A stretch of 64,000 nucleotides of DNA from Nocardioides_C sp963700955 (GTDB taxonomy: Bacteria; Actinomycetota; Actinomycetes; Propionibacteriales; Nocardioidaceae): assembly GCA_963700955.1 (NCBI GenBank), contig CAVOZH010000011.1, forward strand, positions 124,001 to 188,000. The letters are read 5' to 3'. The notes under the pieces are model-generated. The model was given only the letters and a program-made list of their open reading frames with translations, was not told the DNA's origin and searched no databases. Positions 16,039 to 25,473 of the stretch are shown here, in pieces. Every line of letters starts with the position of its first letter. Position 1 is the first letter of the stretch. Both the position numbers and the translations under genes were made by a program.

Positions 16039-17403
16039 ATGAAGCAGGACGCAGCGGAGACAACCGGCTCGGGCAGCAAGATCGGCCTCATCCCTTGTCT
16101 GGCGTTCTCGGTGGGCACCATGATCGGCGGCGGCGTCTTCACGCTGTCGGGCGTGGCAGTCGACGAGGCAGGTCCCTCGGCGGTGTTCGGCTACCTGATC
16201 GCCGGTGCGGTGATGCTGCTCTCGGCCACGTCGTTCTCCGCGGTGGCAAGCCGGTCGAAGGCCGGTGACTCGGGCTATGCCTCGATCGGCACGATCCTCG
16301 GTCCGCAGTGGCGGTTCCTGACCATGTGGGCCTTCTACCTGAACGCCGTCACCTGCCTCGCGTTCGTCCTGATCTCGTTCGGTTCCTACCTGAAGCAGTA
16401 CTTCGTGCCGAGCGCTCCCATCACGCTTGCCGCGTTGCTCGCCGCCGTCGCGCTCGCGCTGCTCAACCTCGGCCCCGCCGACCTGGTCGGGCGGGCAGAG
16501 ACCTTCCTCGTCACGCTGAAAGTCGCGATCCTGCTGCTGCTGATCGTCTACGGCCTGATCGCTCTCTCCCCCGGCGACCTCCAGCCGCTCACACCCCAGG
16601 GTGGTGGCTCGCTGCTCCGGGTGACGGCCATGCTCTTCACGGCGTACACCGGGTTCAACGTGGTCACCAACATGGCCGGGTCGGTTCGCCGTCCCGAGCG
16701 GACCGTGCCCCTCGCGATCATGCTGTCCATCCTCATCTCCGCAGTCGTGTACGTCGGGGTGATCATCGCCCTGCTGGCCTCGGGAGAGGAGAACTTCGGC
16801 GAGGCGGGTCTGGGCAAGGCCGCCGAGGCGCTGATGGGTCCGTGGGGTGGCGTGCTGGTCGCCTTCGCCGCCTGCGTCTCCACCCTCTCGAGCGGGAACG
16901 CCAACGTGCTCGGCTCCAGCGAGCTGATGATCAAGCTGGCCGCCCAAGGCGATGTCGCCGGACGTTGGGGAAAGCTGACCCGGCACAACCACCCGGCGGC
17001 GAGCGTGCTCCTCGCGACCGCGATCGTCATCCCGCTGGTCACGTTCGGCAGCCTCGGCGCGATCGTCGCGATCTCGAACGTGACGGCGATCGCCGCCATG
17101 CTGATCGTCAACGTGGCCGCCTTCAAGCTCGCTCGTCAGGGCTGGCCCGAGCCCGGCATCCGGCTGCGGGGCGGGGTGTTCCTTCCGGTGGTGGCCTTCG
17201 TCACCGCGGCGGCCCAGTTCCCCTCGCTGGGCTGGAGCGCCGTCCTGGTCGGCCTCGGGATGGTGTTCGCCGGACTGTTCATCTACGTGCTGCGGCATCG
17301 CCCCGAGCTCGGTGCCGACACGGGCCCGGTGCTGCGGGCGATCGAGAGGCTCGAGACGCCACTCGCCAGGGCGCTGCGACGGCCGACGGAGTCGTCGCCG
17401 TGA
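16039..17403 (+). CDS. APC-superfamily amino acid permease
   Basis: A 454-residue membrane protein with 12 predicted helices. The first helix holds the APC signature GTMIGGGVFTLSGVAVDEAGPSAV (broken-helix substrate site), followed by SYASIG-like GDSGYASIG and AYTGFNVVTNMAGSVRRPERTVP. Such proteins import amino acids or related amines with protons or by exchange. A GAGGAGGTGAGG ribosome site precedes the ATG. The gene stands alone, diverging from the aldolase gene, and its 283-bp leader has two hairpins. Its stop is 18 bp from that of a convergent GH16-type gene. Substrate cannot be told from sequence. Confidence 0.88.
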   Translation: MKQDAAETTGSGSKIGLIPCLAFSVGTMIGGGVFTLSGVAVDEAGPSAVFGYLIAGAVMLLSATSFSAVASRSKAGDSGYASIGTILGPQWRFLTMWAFYLNAVTCLAFVLISFGSYLKQYFVPSAPITLAALLAAVALALLNLGPADLVGRAETFLVTLKVAILLLLIVYGLIALSPGDLQPLTPQGGGSLLRVTAMLFTAYTGFNVVTNMAGSVRRPERTVPLAIMLSILISAVVYVGVIIALLASGEENFGEAGLGKAAEALMGPWGGVLVAFAACVSTLSSGNANVLGSSELMIKLAAQGDVAGRWGKLTRHNHPAASVLLATAIVIPLVTFGSLGAIVAISNVTAIAAMLIVNVAAFKLARQGWPEPGIRLRGGVFLPVVAFVTAAAQFPSLGWSAVLVGLGMVFAGLFIYVLRHRPELGADTGPVLRAIERLETPLARALRRPTESSP

Positions 17404-17421
17404 GGGTCTCCCCGGAACAGG

Positions 17422-18165
17422 TCAGCGCGCGTTCCAGACCTTGATCCAGTCGATGATGATGGTCTCCTTGCCGCGCGTTCCTCCAGGACAGCCGTCACCG
17501 TCGCACTCCTGCTGGAGCACGGGGCGCTTGAGCGTCGCGGGCAAGGTGCGCTGCGAGCCGCGATAGACCCAACGCTGCCGGCCGTCGATGAGGACGCGCA
17601 GCGTGAAGTCACGACGTTCGAACGTCACGGTGTGCCAGTTGCTGAGGTTCACGCGATAGTGCCGCTCCTGCTGGCCCGAGGAGCTGTGAAGGAAGGTCGA
17701 GCAGCCTCCGAGCTCACTGCCCTCGCAGTAGTCCTCCTCGCCGGCGGCCGGCCACCTCCCTGAGGAAGGCCAGCGCATGGGGACGATCCGGTGCCCCCGC
17801 ACACCGAACGAGCTCACCCGGAACCGCACCGAGATCTTCTGGTCCACGCTCTCGAAGCGCTTCGACAGCATCATGCCGGCGGAGTACCACCCGGCGCCGC
17901 AGTCACCCGACGCGCGATGGCGCAGGACCATGCGCATGGTGCCACCCTTCACGAAAGCGTGGTCGGGCCGGGCGCAGTTCCCGGGACCGGATCCGTAGGG
18001 CCCGTCGTACTTCGACCAGTGCCGTGGAACACCACCCGTGCTGAACCGGTCGTCCACCACCAGCCGCCAGGTGGACCCCCGCGACGTCGCCATCGTCGTC
18101 GCCGAGGCGGACGCGAGCGGGAGCGCCAGGGCGCAGAGGAGAAGCATGCCGATGATCCGCTTCAC
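17422..18165 (-). CDS. Secreted GH16-type (laminarinase-fold) protein, copy 1
   Basis: A 247-residue exported protein with a signal peptide ending about residue 22 (LALPLASASA). The body is a concanavalin-like beta sandwich of the GH16 type: VVDDRFSTGGVPRHWSKYDGPYG at the start, AGWYSAGMMLSKRFE, MRWPSSGRWPAAGEEDYCEG and TIIIDWIKVWNAR at the end. The GH16 catalytic signature ExDxxE is met by Glu143, Asp145 and Glu148. The likely activity is hydrolysis of a beta-1,3/1,4-glucan or galactan, but the substrate is not readable. The GTG at 18165 has GGAGGG upstream; the ATG at 18147 is a weaker choice. It is a tandem paralogue of the next gene. Confidence 0.82.
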   Translation of the reverse strand: MKRIIGMLLLCALALPLASASATTMATSRGSTWRLVVDDRFSTGGVPRHWSKYDGPYGSGPGNCARPDHAFVKGGTMRMVLRHRASGDCGAGWYSAGMMLSKRFESVDQKISVRFRVSSFGVRGHRIVPMRWPSSGRWPAAGEEDYCEGSELGGCSTFLHSSSGQQERHYRVNLSNWHTVTFERRDFTLRVLIDGRQRWVYRGSQRTLPATLKRPVLQQECDGDGCPGGTRGKETIIIDWIKVWNAR

Positions 18166-18411
18166 GAGAATGGAGTCCCTCCATCCCCCGCGATTGTGGC
18201 CTTTCAGACCACTCGACCAAACCACCGCAGACCTGTCCAGTGTTCTAGACCGAATCGAGGTGGTTGGTCCGATAAGCGGCACACGCACCTGCCGCCCACG
18301 CGGGGGACACCGCCGGGAATCCCGCTCGACGTCGTGGCGGTCACGACTGGCGGGACTCATGGCTCGGAAACGAGATGGGAGGCGACGCCGGCGGCATGAC
18401 GGCACGCCCGC

Positions 18412-19182
18412 TCAGCGTGGGTTCCAGACCTTGATCCAGTCGATGATGATGGTCTCGGATCCAGTCGTGCCACGGGGGCAGCCGGTGCGGCCCTTGCACT
18501 CCTGCTGGAGCACGGGCCGCTTGAGCGTGGCGGGCAGCTGGGCCGAGGTGCCGCGGTAGAACCACTGCTGCTTGCCGTCGACGAACGTCCGGACGGTGTA
18601 GCCACGACGGATGAAGGTCCAGGTGTGGAACTTGGTCATGTTCAGGTAATAGTGCTTGTACGCGTCGCGCCGGCCGTGGAGGTAGGTCGAGCAGCCCCGG
18701 AGGTCGCCGCCCTCGCAGTAGTCCTCCTCACCCCCGGCCGGCCACTCTCCCGACGACGGCCAGCGCATCGGGATGATCCGGTGGGACAGAACCCCGCCGT
18801 AGCTCTGCACCCGGAACCGCAGCGAGATCTTCTGGCTCACACTTTCGTACGGCTTCGACAGCATCATGCCCGCGGAGTACCACCCCGCGCCGCAGTCACC
18901 CGACTTGCGGTAGCGCATGACCATCCGCATCGCGCCCTTCGCGACCCAGGCGTGAGCCGGCGTCGCGCAGTTGTGCGGGTCAGACCCGTAGGGACCGTCG
19001 TACTTGTTCCAGTGGCTCGGCACGCCGCCCGAGCTGAACTGGTCGTTCACGACGAGCTTCCAGTACGAGACCTTCCGGACAGTGGCGGTCGGCTGCAACG
19101 AGGTTCCAGGCGTCGTCGCCGAGGCAGCTGCCATGGGGAGCGCAAGCACGAGTGCGGCGAGCAGGATGACGATCCGATTCAT
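18412..19182 (-). CDS. Secreted GH16-type (laminarinase-fold) protein, copy 2
   Basis: A 256-residue exported protein clearly duplicated with its neighbour. Signal peptide about residues 1-22, a 20-residue Thr-rich linker, then the same domain: NDQFSSGGVPSHWNKYDGPYG, AGWYSAGMMLSKPYE, MRWPSSGEWPAGGEEDYCEG and TIIIDWIKVWNPR. The GH16 residues Glu152, Asp154 and Glu157 are kept. Paired cysteines (for example in GDCGAGW and DYCEGGDLRGC) suggest disulfides. The ATG at 19182 gives a proper signal peptide; AAGGGG lies further upstream than usual. Both copies sit between two sulfatase genes, so a role with sulfated polysaccharide is possible, but that is inference. Confidence 0.82.
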   Translation of the reverse strand: MNRIVILLAALVLALPMAAASATTPGTSLQPTATVRKVSYWKLVVNDQFSSGGVPSHWNKYDGPYGSDPHNCATPAHAWVAKGAMRMVMRYRKSGDCGAGWYSAGMMLSKPYESVSQKISLRFRVQSYGGVLSHRIIPMRWPSSGEWPAGGEEDYCEGGDLRGCSTYLHGRRDAYKHYYLNMTKFHTWTFIRRGYTVRTFVDGKQQWFYRGTSAQLPATLKRPVLQQECKGRTGCPRGTTGSETIIIDWIKVWNPR

Positions 19183-19429
19183 GGCCGTAGAACCCCTTAT
19201 CCCCACGAAAGCTCGACCCCACCGAGCGCATTTCCAGCGTAACTAGCGAAAAAGTTGCCCGAGGACGAATGACCGTCGGCCCGATCGCCCTTCCCCAAGG
19301 CTGGGGACGCGGGTCGGGCTTCGTCCGCAGGCGACCGTGCAGTCACCGAGTCCGGGGCCTGACCGGGGGCGTCGGCGACTTCTTTACTTCTTCTGCGCGA
19401 TCCCGCCCGGAGCACCATGATTTGTCACT

Positions 19430-20503
19430 ATGTGCCCCGCTCGTCGCCTCACGTCCAACCCTCGCCGTACCCCGCGAAACCGGGCCCGGCTCGGCTGGAC
19501 GACGTCCGTCGTCGCCGTTGCCGCGCTAGGTGCGCTCGTCGCGGGACAGGCCCCGGCCGAGCACCCCCGCACTGCGGCGACCAAGGCCGGAGCCGAAACC
19601 GCAGGCTCGATCAGCCTGGTCGCCGCGAACCGCGTGGAGCTCAGGCGCCACAGGGGGTTCATCGAGGGTGACGGTCGCACCTTGTACGTCGCGAACCGGA
19701 CCGACTTCCGGCCCCGCCGCACAACAGTGGCCCTCCCTCCGCCGGTGCGGGCCAGGTCCTGGGTCGTCGTCGACCTCGACACCGGCCGCTTCCTCGGAAA
19801 GCACAACGCTCGGCAGTGGCTGCCCCAGGCGTCGACGATGAAGCTCCTCACTGCGCTCACGGCGATCCGGACGATCAAGCCGGGCACGCACTACCGCGTG
19901 ACCAGGTACGACGTGCGGCAGACCTGCTCGTGCGCGGGCCTCAGGCGCGGCCGTGTCTACACGCGCGACACCCTCCTGGCGGGCATGCTGCTGCCGTCGG
20001 GCAACGACGCGGCCGAGGCGGTAGCGGGCTCGCACCCTCGCGGCCGCAGGGCGTTCTACCGCGCGATGAACGCCGTCGCGCACGAGCTCGGCGCCCGGGA
20101 CACCGTCGCCAAGAATGCCTCGGGGCTGACCGCGGCGGGCTCGCACTCCTCTGCGCGAGACCTCGTGATCCTGCTCCGCGCAGCAGTGTCAGACCCGACG
20201 ATCTCCAGGATCCTCGGCATGCGCTCGGCCGAGATCGCGACCGCGGCAGGTCGCCTCCGGCACACCGTGTGGCGCAGCACCGACTACGTCAACCGCTACC
20301 CCGGCGCGCTCGGCAAGAGCGGATACACCACGCCTGCGCAGAACACCCTCGTGGTCGTGACAGAGATCGAGGGACACCGGGTCGCGGTGGCCACCCTGGG
20401 GGCACCCGGCGGCTACTCCACCTCCGGCGCCCGTGCCCTGACCGAGTGGGCGAGCACGAACTTCGGCGGCCTGCAGGCCGTCGGCTGGCTTCCGCCGTCC
20501 TGA
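19430..20503 (+). CDS. D-alanyl-D-alanine carboxypeptidase (serine, peptidase S11 type)
   Basis: A 357-residue exported penicillin-binding enzyme that trims terminal D-Ala from peptidoglycan stems. The N-terminus has an Arg-rich tract and a hydrophobic segment (about 23-40). The three active-site motifs are Ser135-T-M-Lys138 (SxxK), Ser190-G-Asn192 (SxN) and GKSGYT, where the usual KTG reads KSG. AGMLLPSGNDAAEAVA is a strong family stretch. No C-terminal membrane anchor is seen, so it may be free or held by the N-terminal helix. The ATG at 19430 lacks a ribosome site, so translation may be leaderless. It diverges from GH16 copy 2. Confidence 0.88.
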   Translation: MCPARRLTSNPRRTPRNRARLGWTTSVVAVAALGALVAGQAPAEHPRTAATKAGAETAGSISLVAANRVELRRHRGFIEGDGRTLYVANRTDFRPRRTTVALPPPVRARSWVVVDLDTGRFLGKHNARQWLPQASTMKLLTALTAIRTIKPGTHYRVTRYDVRQTCSCAGLRRGRVYTRDTLLAGMLLPSGNDAAEAVAGSHPRGRRAFYRAMNAVAHELGARDTVAKNASGLTAAGSHSSARDLVILLRAAVSDPTISRILGMRSAEIATAAGRLRHTVWRSTDYVNRYPGALGKSGYTTPAQNTLVVVTEIEGHRVAVATLGAPGGYSTSGARALTEWASTNFGGLQAVGWLPPS

Positions 20504-20518
20504 GACCGGCCGAGCGGT

Positions 20519-20734
20519 TCAGCAGCGCCTGAACCCCGCGAACCGTAAGTCGTTGTCGTAGCGGACCAGGCCGTCGTCGACGAGGTCCCACAGCGTCGCC
20601 ACGATGGTGGCGCGGTCCGCTGCGTAGTCTGTCGCGACGGAGGCCACCACGTCGGCCGTTGCCCACGCGCCTTCCTCGACCGCTGTCAGCACCGCGGCGC
20701 GGAGGGTGTCCGGTTCAGACTGGGTTACCAGCAT
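20519..20734 (-). CDS. Small helical protein, winged-helix-like (71 residues)
   Basis: The frame starts at an ATG preceded by AGGAGACGGGCA, a good ribosome site. The protein reads as three helices and a small wing: LRAAVLTAVEEGAWATADVVASVA, DRATIVATLWDLVDDGLVRYD and a short beta hairpin ending RFAGFRRC. The pattern (helix, helix, recognition-like helix, then GLVRYD) suggests a compact winged-helix fold, possibly DNA-binding or a protein adaptor. No named family is recognised. It converges on the D-Ala-D-Ala carboxypeptidase gene with 15 bp between stops. The open frame upstream to 21475 is a shadow of the sulfatase gene. Confidence 0.65.
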   Translation of the reverse strand: MLVTQSEPDTLRAAVLTAVEEGAWATADVVASVATDYAADRATIVATLWDLVDDGLVRYDNDLRFAGFRRC

Positions 20735-21020
20735 TGCCCGTCTCCTGTCATCTGCGGTTCGGTCACTGCCGAACGACACCAGCCTGACGCGCCGCGGTCT
20801 AGACATGGAGAGGCCGTTGGTCCCGCTCTGCCCGACATCGGTCCCGTCGGACCGGTTTGCCCGCGCTCCCGGCCGGGGGACCCACCCTTCGTTGCAGTTG
20901 CCACCCAAACCACCCGATTCGCAGCGCGGACTTCGGCAGTCGACTACCGTTTTCGATGGTTTGTACCGTCGCCCCACCGGCATTTGGTGAGGCCTACCAT
21001 CCTCGGGGAGCCTTAGAAAC

Positions 21021-23564
21021 ATGCGCAGACGCCGCCATCTCGGCCTGCTCGCCGCCCTCTGCCTCGTGTGGGGGGTGACCTTCAGCGTGCCCTCGACGAG
21101 CCCTGCAGCCCATGCAGGCGGAGCGGTAGACGCAGCCGGCACTTCCATGACCGCCCCACGCCTGGCCGGCTCGGCCGACCGGCCGAACATCGTGCTGATC
21201 AGCGCCGACGACATGCGAGCCGACGACATCAAGTTCATGCCGAGGACGAGGAAGCTCCTCGGCCAGGCAGGCGTGACCTTCACCAACGCGCTCTCCAACA
21301 ACCCCCTGTGCTGCCCGGCGCGCGCGACGCTGCTCACCGGCCAGTACTCCCACAACAACGGCATCAAGGGCAACGAGTACCCCTTCGGTGGCCACAAGGC
21401 GTTCTGGAAGAGCGGCGCCGAGCACGAGACGCTGCCCGTGTGGCTCAGGCGCACCGGGTACAACACCGGCTTCATCGGGAAGTACCTGAACCACTACGGC
21501 AGCATGGACCCCACGGAGTACGCCGAAGGACCGCGCTACATCCCCCCGGGCTGGAACGACTGGCACGCCTCGGTCGGCAAGGTGATGGCCTACTACTGCC
21601 CGACCCTCAACGACGACGGGAAGCTGCACCGTTACGCGGGGAAGTACCAGACCGACCTCTACACCCACATCAGCAAGCGACTCATCGCGAAGTACTCGCG
21701 ATCCAAGAAGCCGTTCTTCCTGTGGGAGTCCCACCTCTCGCCCCACCTCGGCCACGGCCCGAACGGCAAGAACTACTGCCAGGGCGGCCCGGCCCTGCCC
21801 ACCCCTCCGGCCAAGCGGCACGAGGGCATGTTCGCCGGCATGCCGCTGCCGGCCAGCCCCGCCTCGAACGAGGCGGACATGTCCGACAAGGGCGTCTTCA
21901 TGCGCGACAGGCCGAAGCTCGACCTGAAGCACCAGAAGCTGGTGCACGAGGGCCGGCTCGAGGCGCTCCAGTCGCTCGACGAGTCGGTGGCCGACACGGT
22001 CCTCTCGCTCAAGAAGCACGGCCTGCTCGGCAAGACCATGATCATGTTCATCTCGGACAACGGCTGGCTCCTCGGTGAGCACCGCGCGGAGAAGAAGATC
22101 CTGCCGTACGAGGAGTCCCTCACCGTGCCGATGCTGATCCGGGGCCCGGGCCTGCCCGCCGGCGTACGACGGCACCAGCCGGTCGGCCTGGTCGACATCA
22201 CTGCCACGGCCGTCGAGGCGTCGGGAGCAGTCCCGATGAGGTACCAGGACGGCGCCTCGGTCCCCGGCTTCCTGGACGGCGTCTCCCTGACGGGCATGGC
22301 GCGCGACCCCAAGGTCCACGCCAGACGGGTGATGCCGATCGAGGCAGGTCCGCTGTCCGGCCAGAAACGGTTCAACGCCACGACGCGGCCCTGGCTCTAC
22401 CAGGGCGTCCGGTCGCAGCGGTTCTCGTACATCGGCTGGCTGATGAACGACTCCACCGACGAGGAGTTCTACAACCTGCACAAGGACCCCTTCCAGCTGC
22501 GAAGCGACGAGCACGAGACCACCGCGCTCGCCGCGCTGCGCGCCGCCAGCAAGGCACTTCAGGACTGCGCCGGCATCGGCTGCATCGCTGACCTTCCGGC
22601 GAACGTGGACGACGGGACACCCGCGCCGCGTCGCCCCGGGGACCACACCGCGCCGCGGATCGCGAACGTCCACGCACCCACTGGCTGGAGCCGGAACAAC
22701 CGCCCGGTGATCCGGTACACCGTGAGCGACCCCGACAACCCGGCTCGCTCGTTGCGTCACTGGTGCAGCCACCAGGCCATCGGGTGTCACGGCAAGGCCA
22801 CCTTGCGGATCCACGGCGAGGGCTGGCAGAACTGGACGATCTACGTCACCGACAAGGCCGGCAACGTCGGCAGCCGGTACGGCAGTCTCGGGGTGGACCT
22901 GCGTCCTCCCCGCGTCAGCACGCGATCCGCGGGGTACCAGGTCTCGACGCTCCAGCGCGCGCCGCTGTCGTGGCGGGTCACCGACTCCGCCTCGGGCGTG
23001 CGGGACGTCGACGTACGACGACGCACGGCCCCGCTCGGCGGCGCCTTCACGCCGTGGAGCTACCCGGCGCGGCTCCAGAACCGGAAGGCCGCTCCCCGGT
23101 CCACGGGGCTGCCCGCACGGAACGGAACGGTCTGCCTCGAGGTCCGCGCTCGCGACGGTGTGGGTCGGCAGACGGCTTGGACCGGCACGCTGTGCCGAGC
23201 CCGCGCGATAGACGCTGCCGGCCTTGCCTCGAGCCCCGCGTGGCGCACCGTGAAGCGCGACGGCTGGTACGCCGGCACGGCGACCGCTACCCGGACCCAG
23301 GGGGCCGCCCTCACCGTTCGGAGCACGGGGGCCATCGGGCTCGTCCGCGTCGTCGCGCTGACCGGCCCGGGCATGGGACGCCTCAACGTGACCGTCGGCG
23401 GGCAGAAGCTCGCCGGCATCAACCTCGACCGCAGCAAGCGGGCGATGCAGGAGTTCGTGCTCCCTGCGGCAGGGCTTTCCGGCCAGGTCCGCGCCACGGT
23501 CACGAGCACAGACCGGCCGGTGTGGGTCGACTCCGTCGGTGTCGTCCGGGGGCTCGCGCGCTGA
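21021..23564 (+). CDS. Secreted sulfatase with C-terminal Ig-like domains
   Basis: An 847-residue exported sulfatase. After the signal (about 1-32) the catalytic domain (about 54-500) shows Asp63/Asp64 in ISADDMRADD, the CxPxR motif CCPAR with Cys97 as the formylglycine site, GFIGKYLNHYG and ISDNGWLLGEHR. From about residue 545 the sequence changes to beta-rich repeats: TAPRIANVHAPTGWSRNNRPVI and YVTDKAGNVGSRYGS, an Ig-like/fibronectin-like module seen in actinobacterial surface proteins, then a final beta-rich segment with VNLDRS-like INLDRSKRAMQEFVLPAAG. Unlike the other sulfatase here it has no transpeptidase-like tail. GGGGAG lies upstream of the ATG. A perfect terminator hairpin follows. 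Confidence 0.87.
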   Translation: MRRRRHLGLLAALCLVWGVTFSVPSTSPAAHAGGAVDAAGTSMTAPRLAGSADRPNIVLISADDMRADDIKFMPRTRKLLGQAGVTFTNALSNNPLCCPARATLLTGQYSHNNGIKGNEYPFGGHKAFWKSGAEHETLPVWLRRTGYNTGFIGKYLNHYGSMDPTEYAEGPRYIPPGWNDWHASVGKVMAYYCPTLNDDGKLHRYAGKYQTDLYTHISKRLIAKYSRSKKPFFLWESHLSPHLGHGPNGKNYCQGGPALPTPPAKRHEGMFAGMPLPASPASNEADMSDKGVFMRDRPKLDLKHQKLVHEGRLEALQSLDESVADTVLSLKKHGLLGKTMIMFISDNGWLLGEHRAEKKILPYEESLTVPMLIRGPGLPAGVRRHQPVGLVDITATAVEASGAVPMRYQDGASVPGFLDGVSLTGMARDPKVHARRVMPIEAGPLSGQKRFNATTRPWLYQGVRSQRFSYIGWLMNDSTDEEFYNLHKDPFQLRSDEHETTALAALRAASKALQDCAGIGCIADLPANVDDGTPAPRRPGDHTAPRIANVHAPTGWSRNNRPVIRYTVSDPDNPARSLRHWCSHQAIGCHGKATLRIHGEGWQNWTIYVTDKAGNVGSRYGSLGVDLRPPRVSTRSAGYQVSTLQRAPLSWRVTDSASGVRDVDVRRRTAPLGGAFTPWSYPARLQNRKAAPRSTGLPARNGTVCLEVRARDGVGRQTAWTGTLCRARAIDAAGLASSPAWRTVKRDGWYAGTATATRTQGAALTVRSTGAIGLVRVVALTGPGMGRLNVTVGGQKLAGINLDRSKRAMQEFVLPAAGLSGQVRATVTSTDRPVWVDSVGVVRGLAR

Positions 23565-23570
23565 GCCACA

Positions 23571-23599
23571 GGCCCGGCGACGGTGGACGTCGCCGGGCC
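23571..23599 (+). terminator. Terminator hairpin after second sulfatase gene
   Basis: Perfect 12-bp arms GGCCCGGCGACG (23571-23582) and CGTCGCCGGGCC (23588-23599) close a GTGGA loop. It starts seven bases after the sulfatase stop. Confidence 0.88.
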
Positions 23600-23688
23600 G
23601 TCCGCTCGCCACGGCCGGGATGACGCCCTGAGCGTGTGGTCCGTCACACACGTTTCCCCACATCCGCGTTGGCTACCCTCGAAGCACC

Positions 23689-25350
23689 ATGAAGCTCAAG
23701 ATGCGCGCGGGGCATGCCAAGAGGTACCGCCAGATCGCCGCCCTCCTCATCCGGCACGGACGTGGCGACCTCGTGCGCTCCGCCGGGATCGACGGTGTGC
23801 TCGACGACGAGCAGGTGAGCGAAGGCGACCCTGATGCGGCCGCGAGCCTCGCCGACGACCTGGAGGCGATGGGGCCGACGTTCGTCAAGCTCGGCCAGCT
23901 CATGTCCTCGCGAGTGGACCTGCTCACTCCGGCGTACATCGACGCACTCGCACGCTTGCAGGACCAGGTCGCGCCGTTCCCCTTCGAGCAGGTCGAGGAG
24001 ATCGTCAGCGAAGAGCTCGGCGTGCGGCTCTCCAAGGTCTTCCCGACCTTCGACCACAAGCCGCTGGCGGCGGCCTCGCTCGGCCAGGTCCACCGGGCCA
24101 CCCTGCGCGACGGCCGCGAGGTGGTCGTCAAGGTGCAGCGGCCCGACATCCGGCACCAGGTGCTCGAGGACATGGAGGTCCTGGCCGACCTGGCGGAGCT
24201 CGCCGACACCCACACCGAGCTCGGCCGCTACGGGCTGGCCGACCTGCTCGAGGAGTTCCGCAAGTCCCTGCTCGACGAGCTGGACTACCGCCGCGAGGCC
24301 GACAACCTCACGACGATCGCCGGCATCCTCTCCGACCACCCCGGCATCGTGGTCCCCAAGCCCTTCCCCGACTTCTCCAGCAGCCGCGTGCTGACGATGG
24401 AGTACGTCGACGGCAGGAAGATCACCGACATCGGGCCGCTCGGGCGTCTCGAGCTCGACGGCGCTCCGCTGGCCGACGACCTCTTCGCCGCCTACCTCGA
24501 GCAGGTCCTCGTCGAGGGCATCTTCCACGCCGACCCGCACCCCGGCAACGTCCTGCTGACCTCCGACGGCCGCATCGCCCTGCTCGACATCGGCATGGTG
24601 GCGCGACTGGCGCCGGCCTACCGCGAGCGGCTCGTGAAGCTCTTCCTCGCCCTCGCCGACGGCCGCCCCGACGAGGTGGCCCGGGTGATGCACACCATGG
24701 GTGAGGAGCTGCACGACTACGACCCGGTGCTCTTCGAGCGGGCGGTCACCGACGTCGTCGGCCGCTCCGCCGATGCGACCCTGTCGGAGCTCGACGTCGG
24801 CGCGATGGTGCTCCAGCTGACCCGCCGGGCCGGCGAGGCCGGGCTCAAGATGGACCCTGAGCTGGTGATGCTCGGCAAGACCCTGCTGAACCTCGACCAG
24901 GTGGCCGCCACCCTCGACCCGGGCTTCGAGCCACGGGACGCTCTACGGCGCCACACCACGGCCCTGATGACCACGTCGATGCGGACCTCGCCCGCGGCGA
25001 TGCTGGCCACCGTGCTGGAGGCGAAGGAGTTCGTCGAGGCACTCCCCGGCCGGGTCAACCGTGCGTTCGACGCGATCGGCGAGGGCCACTTCGAGCTTCG
25101 CGTCAAGGCGTTCGACGAGGACGAGTTCCTCCGGGGCCTGCACAAGCTGGCCAACGTGATCGCGACCGGCCTGATCCTGGCGGCGATGATCCTCGCCTCG
25201 GCGCTGCTCGCCCGCTCCCCCGACGGCCACCCCTCGGCGGAGAACCGGATCGCCCTCGGCGTCTTCGTCGTGTCGGTGATCGTGGCCCTGGCCATGCTGT
25301 CGCGGATCGCCTTGCAGACACGGCACGTCCGCTCCCACCGCCGTACCTGA
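23689..25350 (+). CDS. AarF/UbiB/ABC1-family atypical kinase
   Basis: A 553-residue UbiB-family protein. Diagnostic elements in order are the KxGQ motif in GPTFVKLGQLMSSR, the Ala-rich loop AAASLGQVH that replaces the usual glycine loop, the ATP-site Lys in VVVKVQRP, the catalytic HADPHPGN and the metal-binding LLDIGM. Two hydrophobic helices at the C-terminus (about residues 480-505 and 515-535) anchor it to the membrane. UbiB proteins support isoprenoid quinone or lipid metabolism as ATPases. No quinone gene is adjacent, so the role here is open. The ATG at 23689 is the natural start for the MKLKMRAGHAKRYRQIA opening. Confidence 0.92.
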   Translation: MKLKMRAGHAKRYRQIAALLIRHGRGDLVRSAGIDGVLDDEQVSEGDPDAAASLADDLEAMGPTFVKLGQLMSSRVDLLTPAYIDALARLQDQVAPFPFEQVEEIVSEELGVRLSKVFPTFDHKPLAAASLGQVHRATLRDGREVVVKVQRPDIRHQVLEDMEVLADLAELADTHTELGRYGLADLLEEFRKSLLDELDYRREADNLTTIAGILSDHPGIVVPKPFPDFSSSRVLTMEYVDGRKITDIGPLGRLELDGAPLADDLFAAYLEQVLVEGIFHADPHPGNVLLTSDGRIALLDIGMVARLAPAYRERLVKLFLALADGRPDEVARVMHTMGEELHDYDPVLFERAVTDVVGRSADATLSELDVGAMVLQLTRRAGEAGLKMDPELVMLGKTLLNLDQVAATLDPGFEPRDALRRHTTALMTTSMRTSPAAMLATVLEAKEFVEALPGRVNRAFDAIGEGHFELRVKAFDEDEFLRGLHKLANVIATGLILAAMILASALLARSPDGHPSAENRIALGVFVVSVIVALAMLSRIALQTRHVRSHRRT

Positions 25351-25473
25351 CCGCGCACCCGCGCCGGCCCGCGGACCCGTCGCCTCCTGCCCTTCCCAAC
25401 CACACGACCGGGCCGCTACGTTGCGGGAGGTCCCACGGTGGGACGAGGGAGGCAATGCGTCTCGAAGGGGACA

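Noticed and set aside
20994..23663. 889-codon minus-strand open frame antisense to the second sulfatase gene
   Set aside because: No domain, no signal; stop codons are avoided only because the sulfatase codons are GC-rich. The plus-strand protein has all sulfatase motifs.
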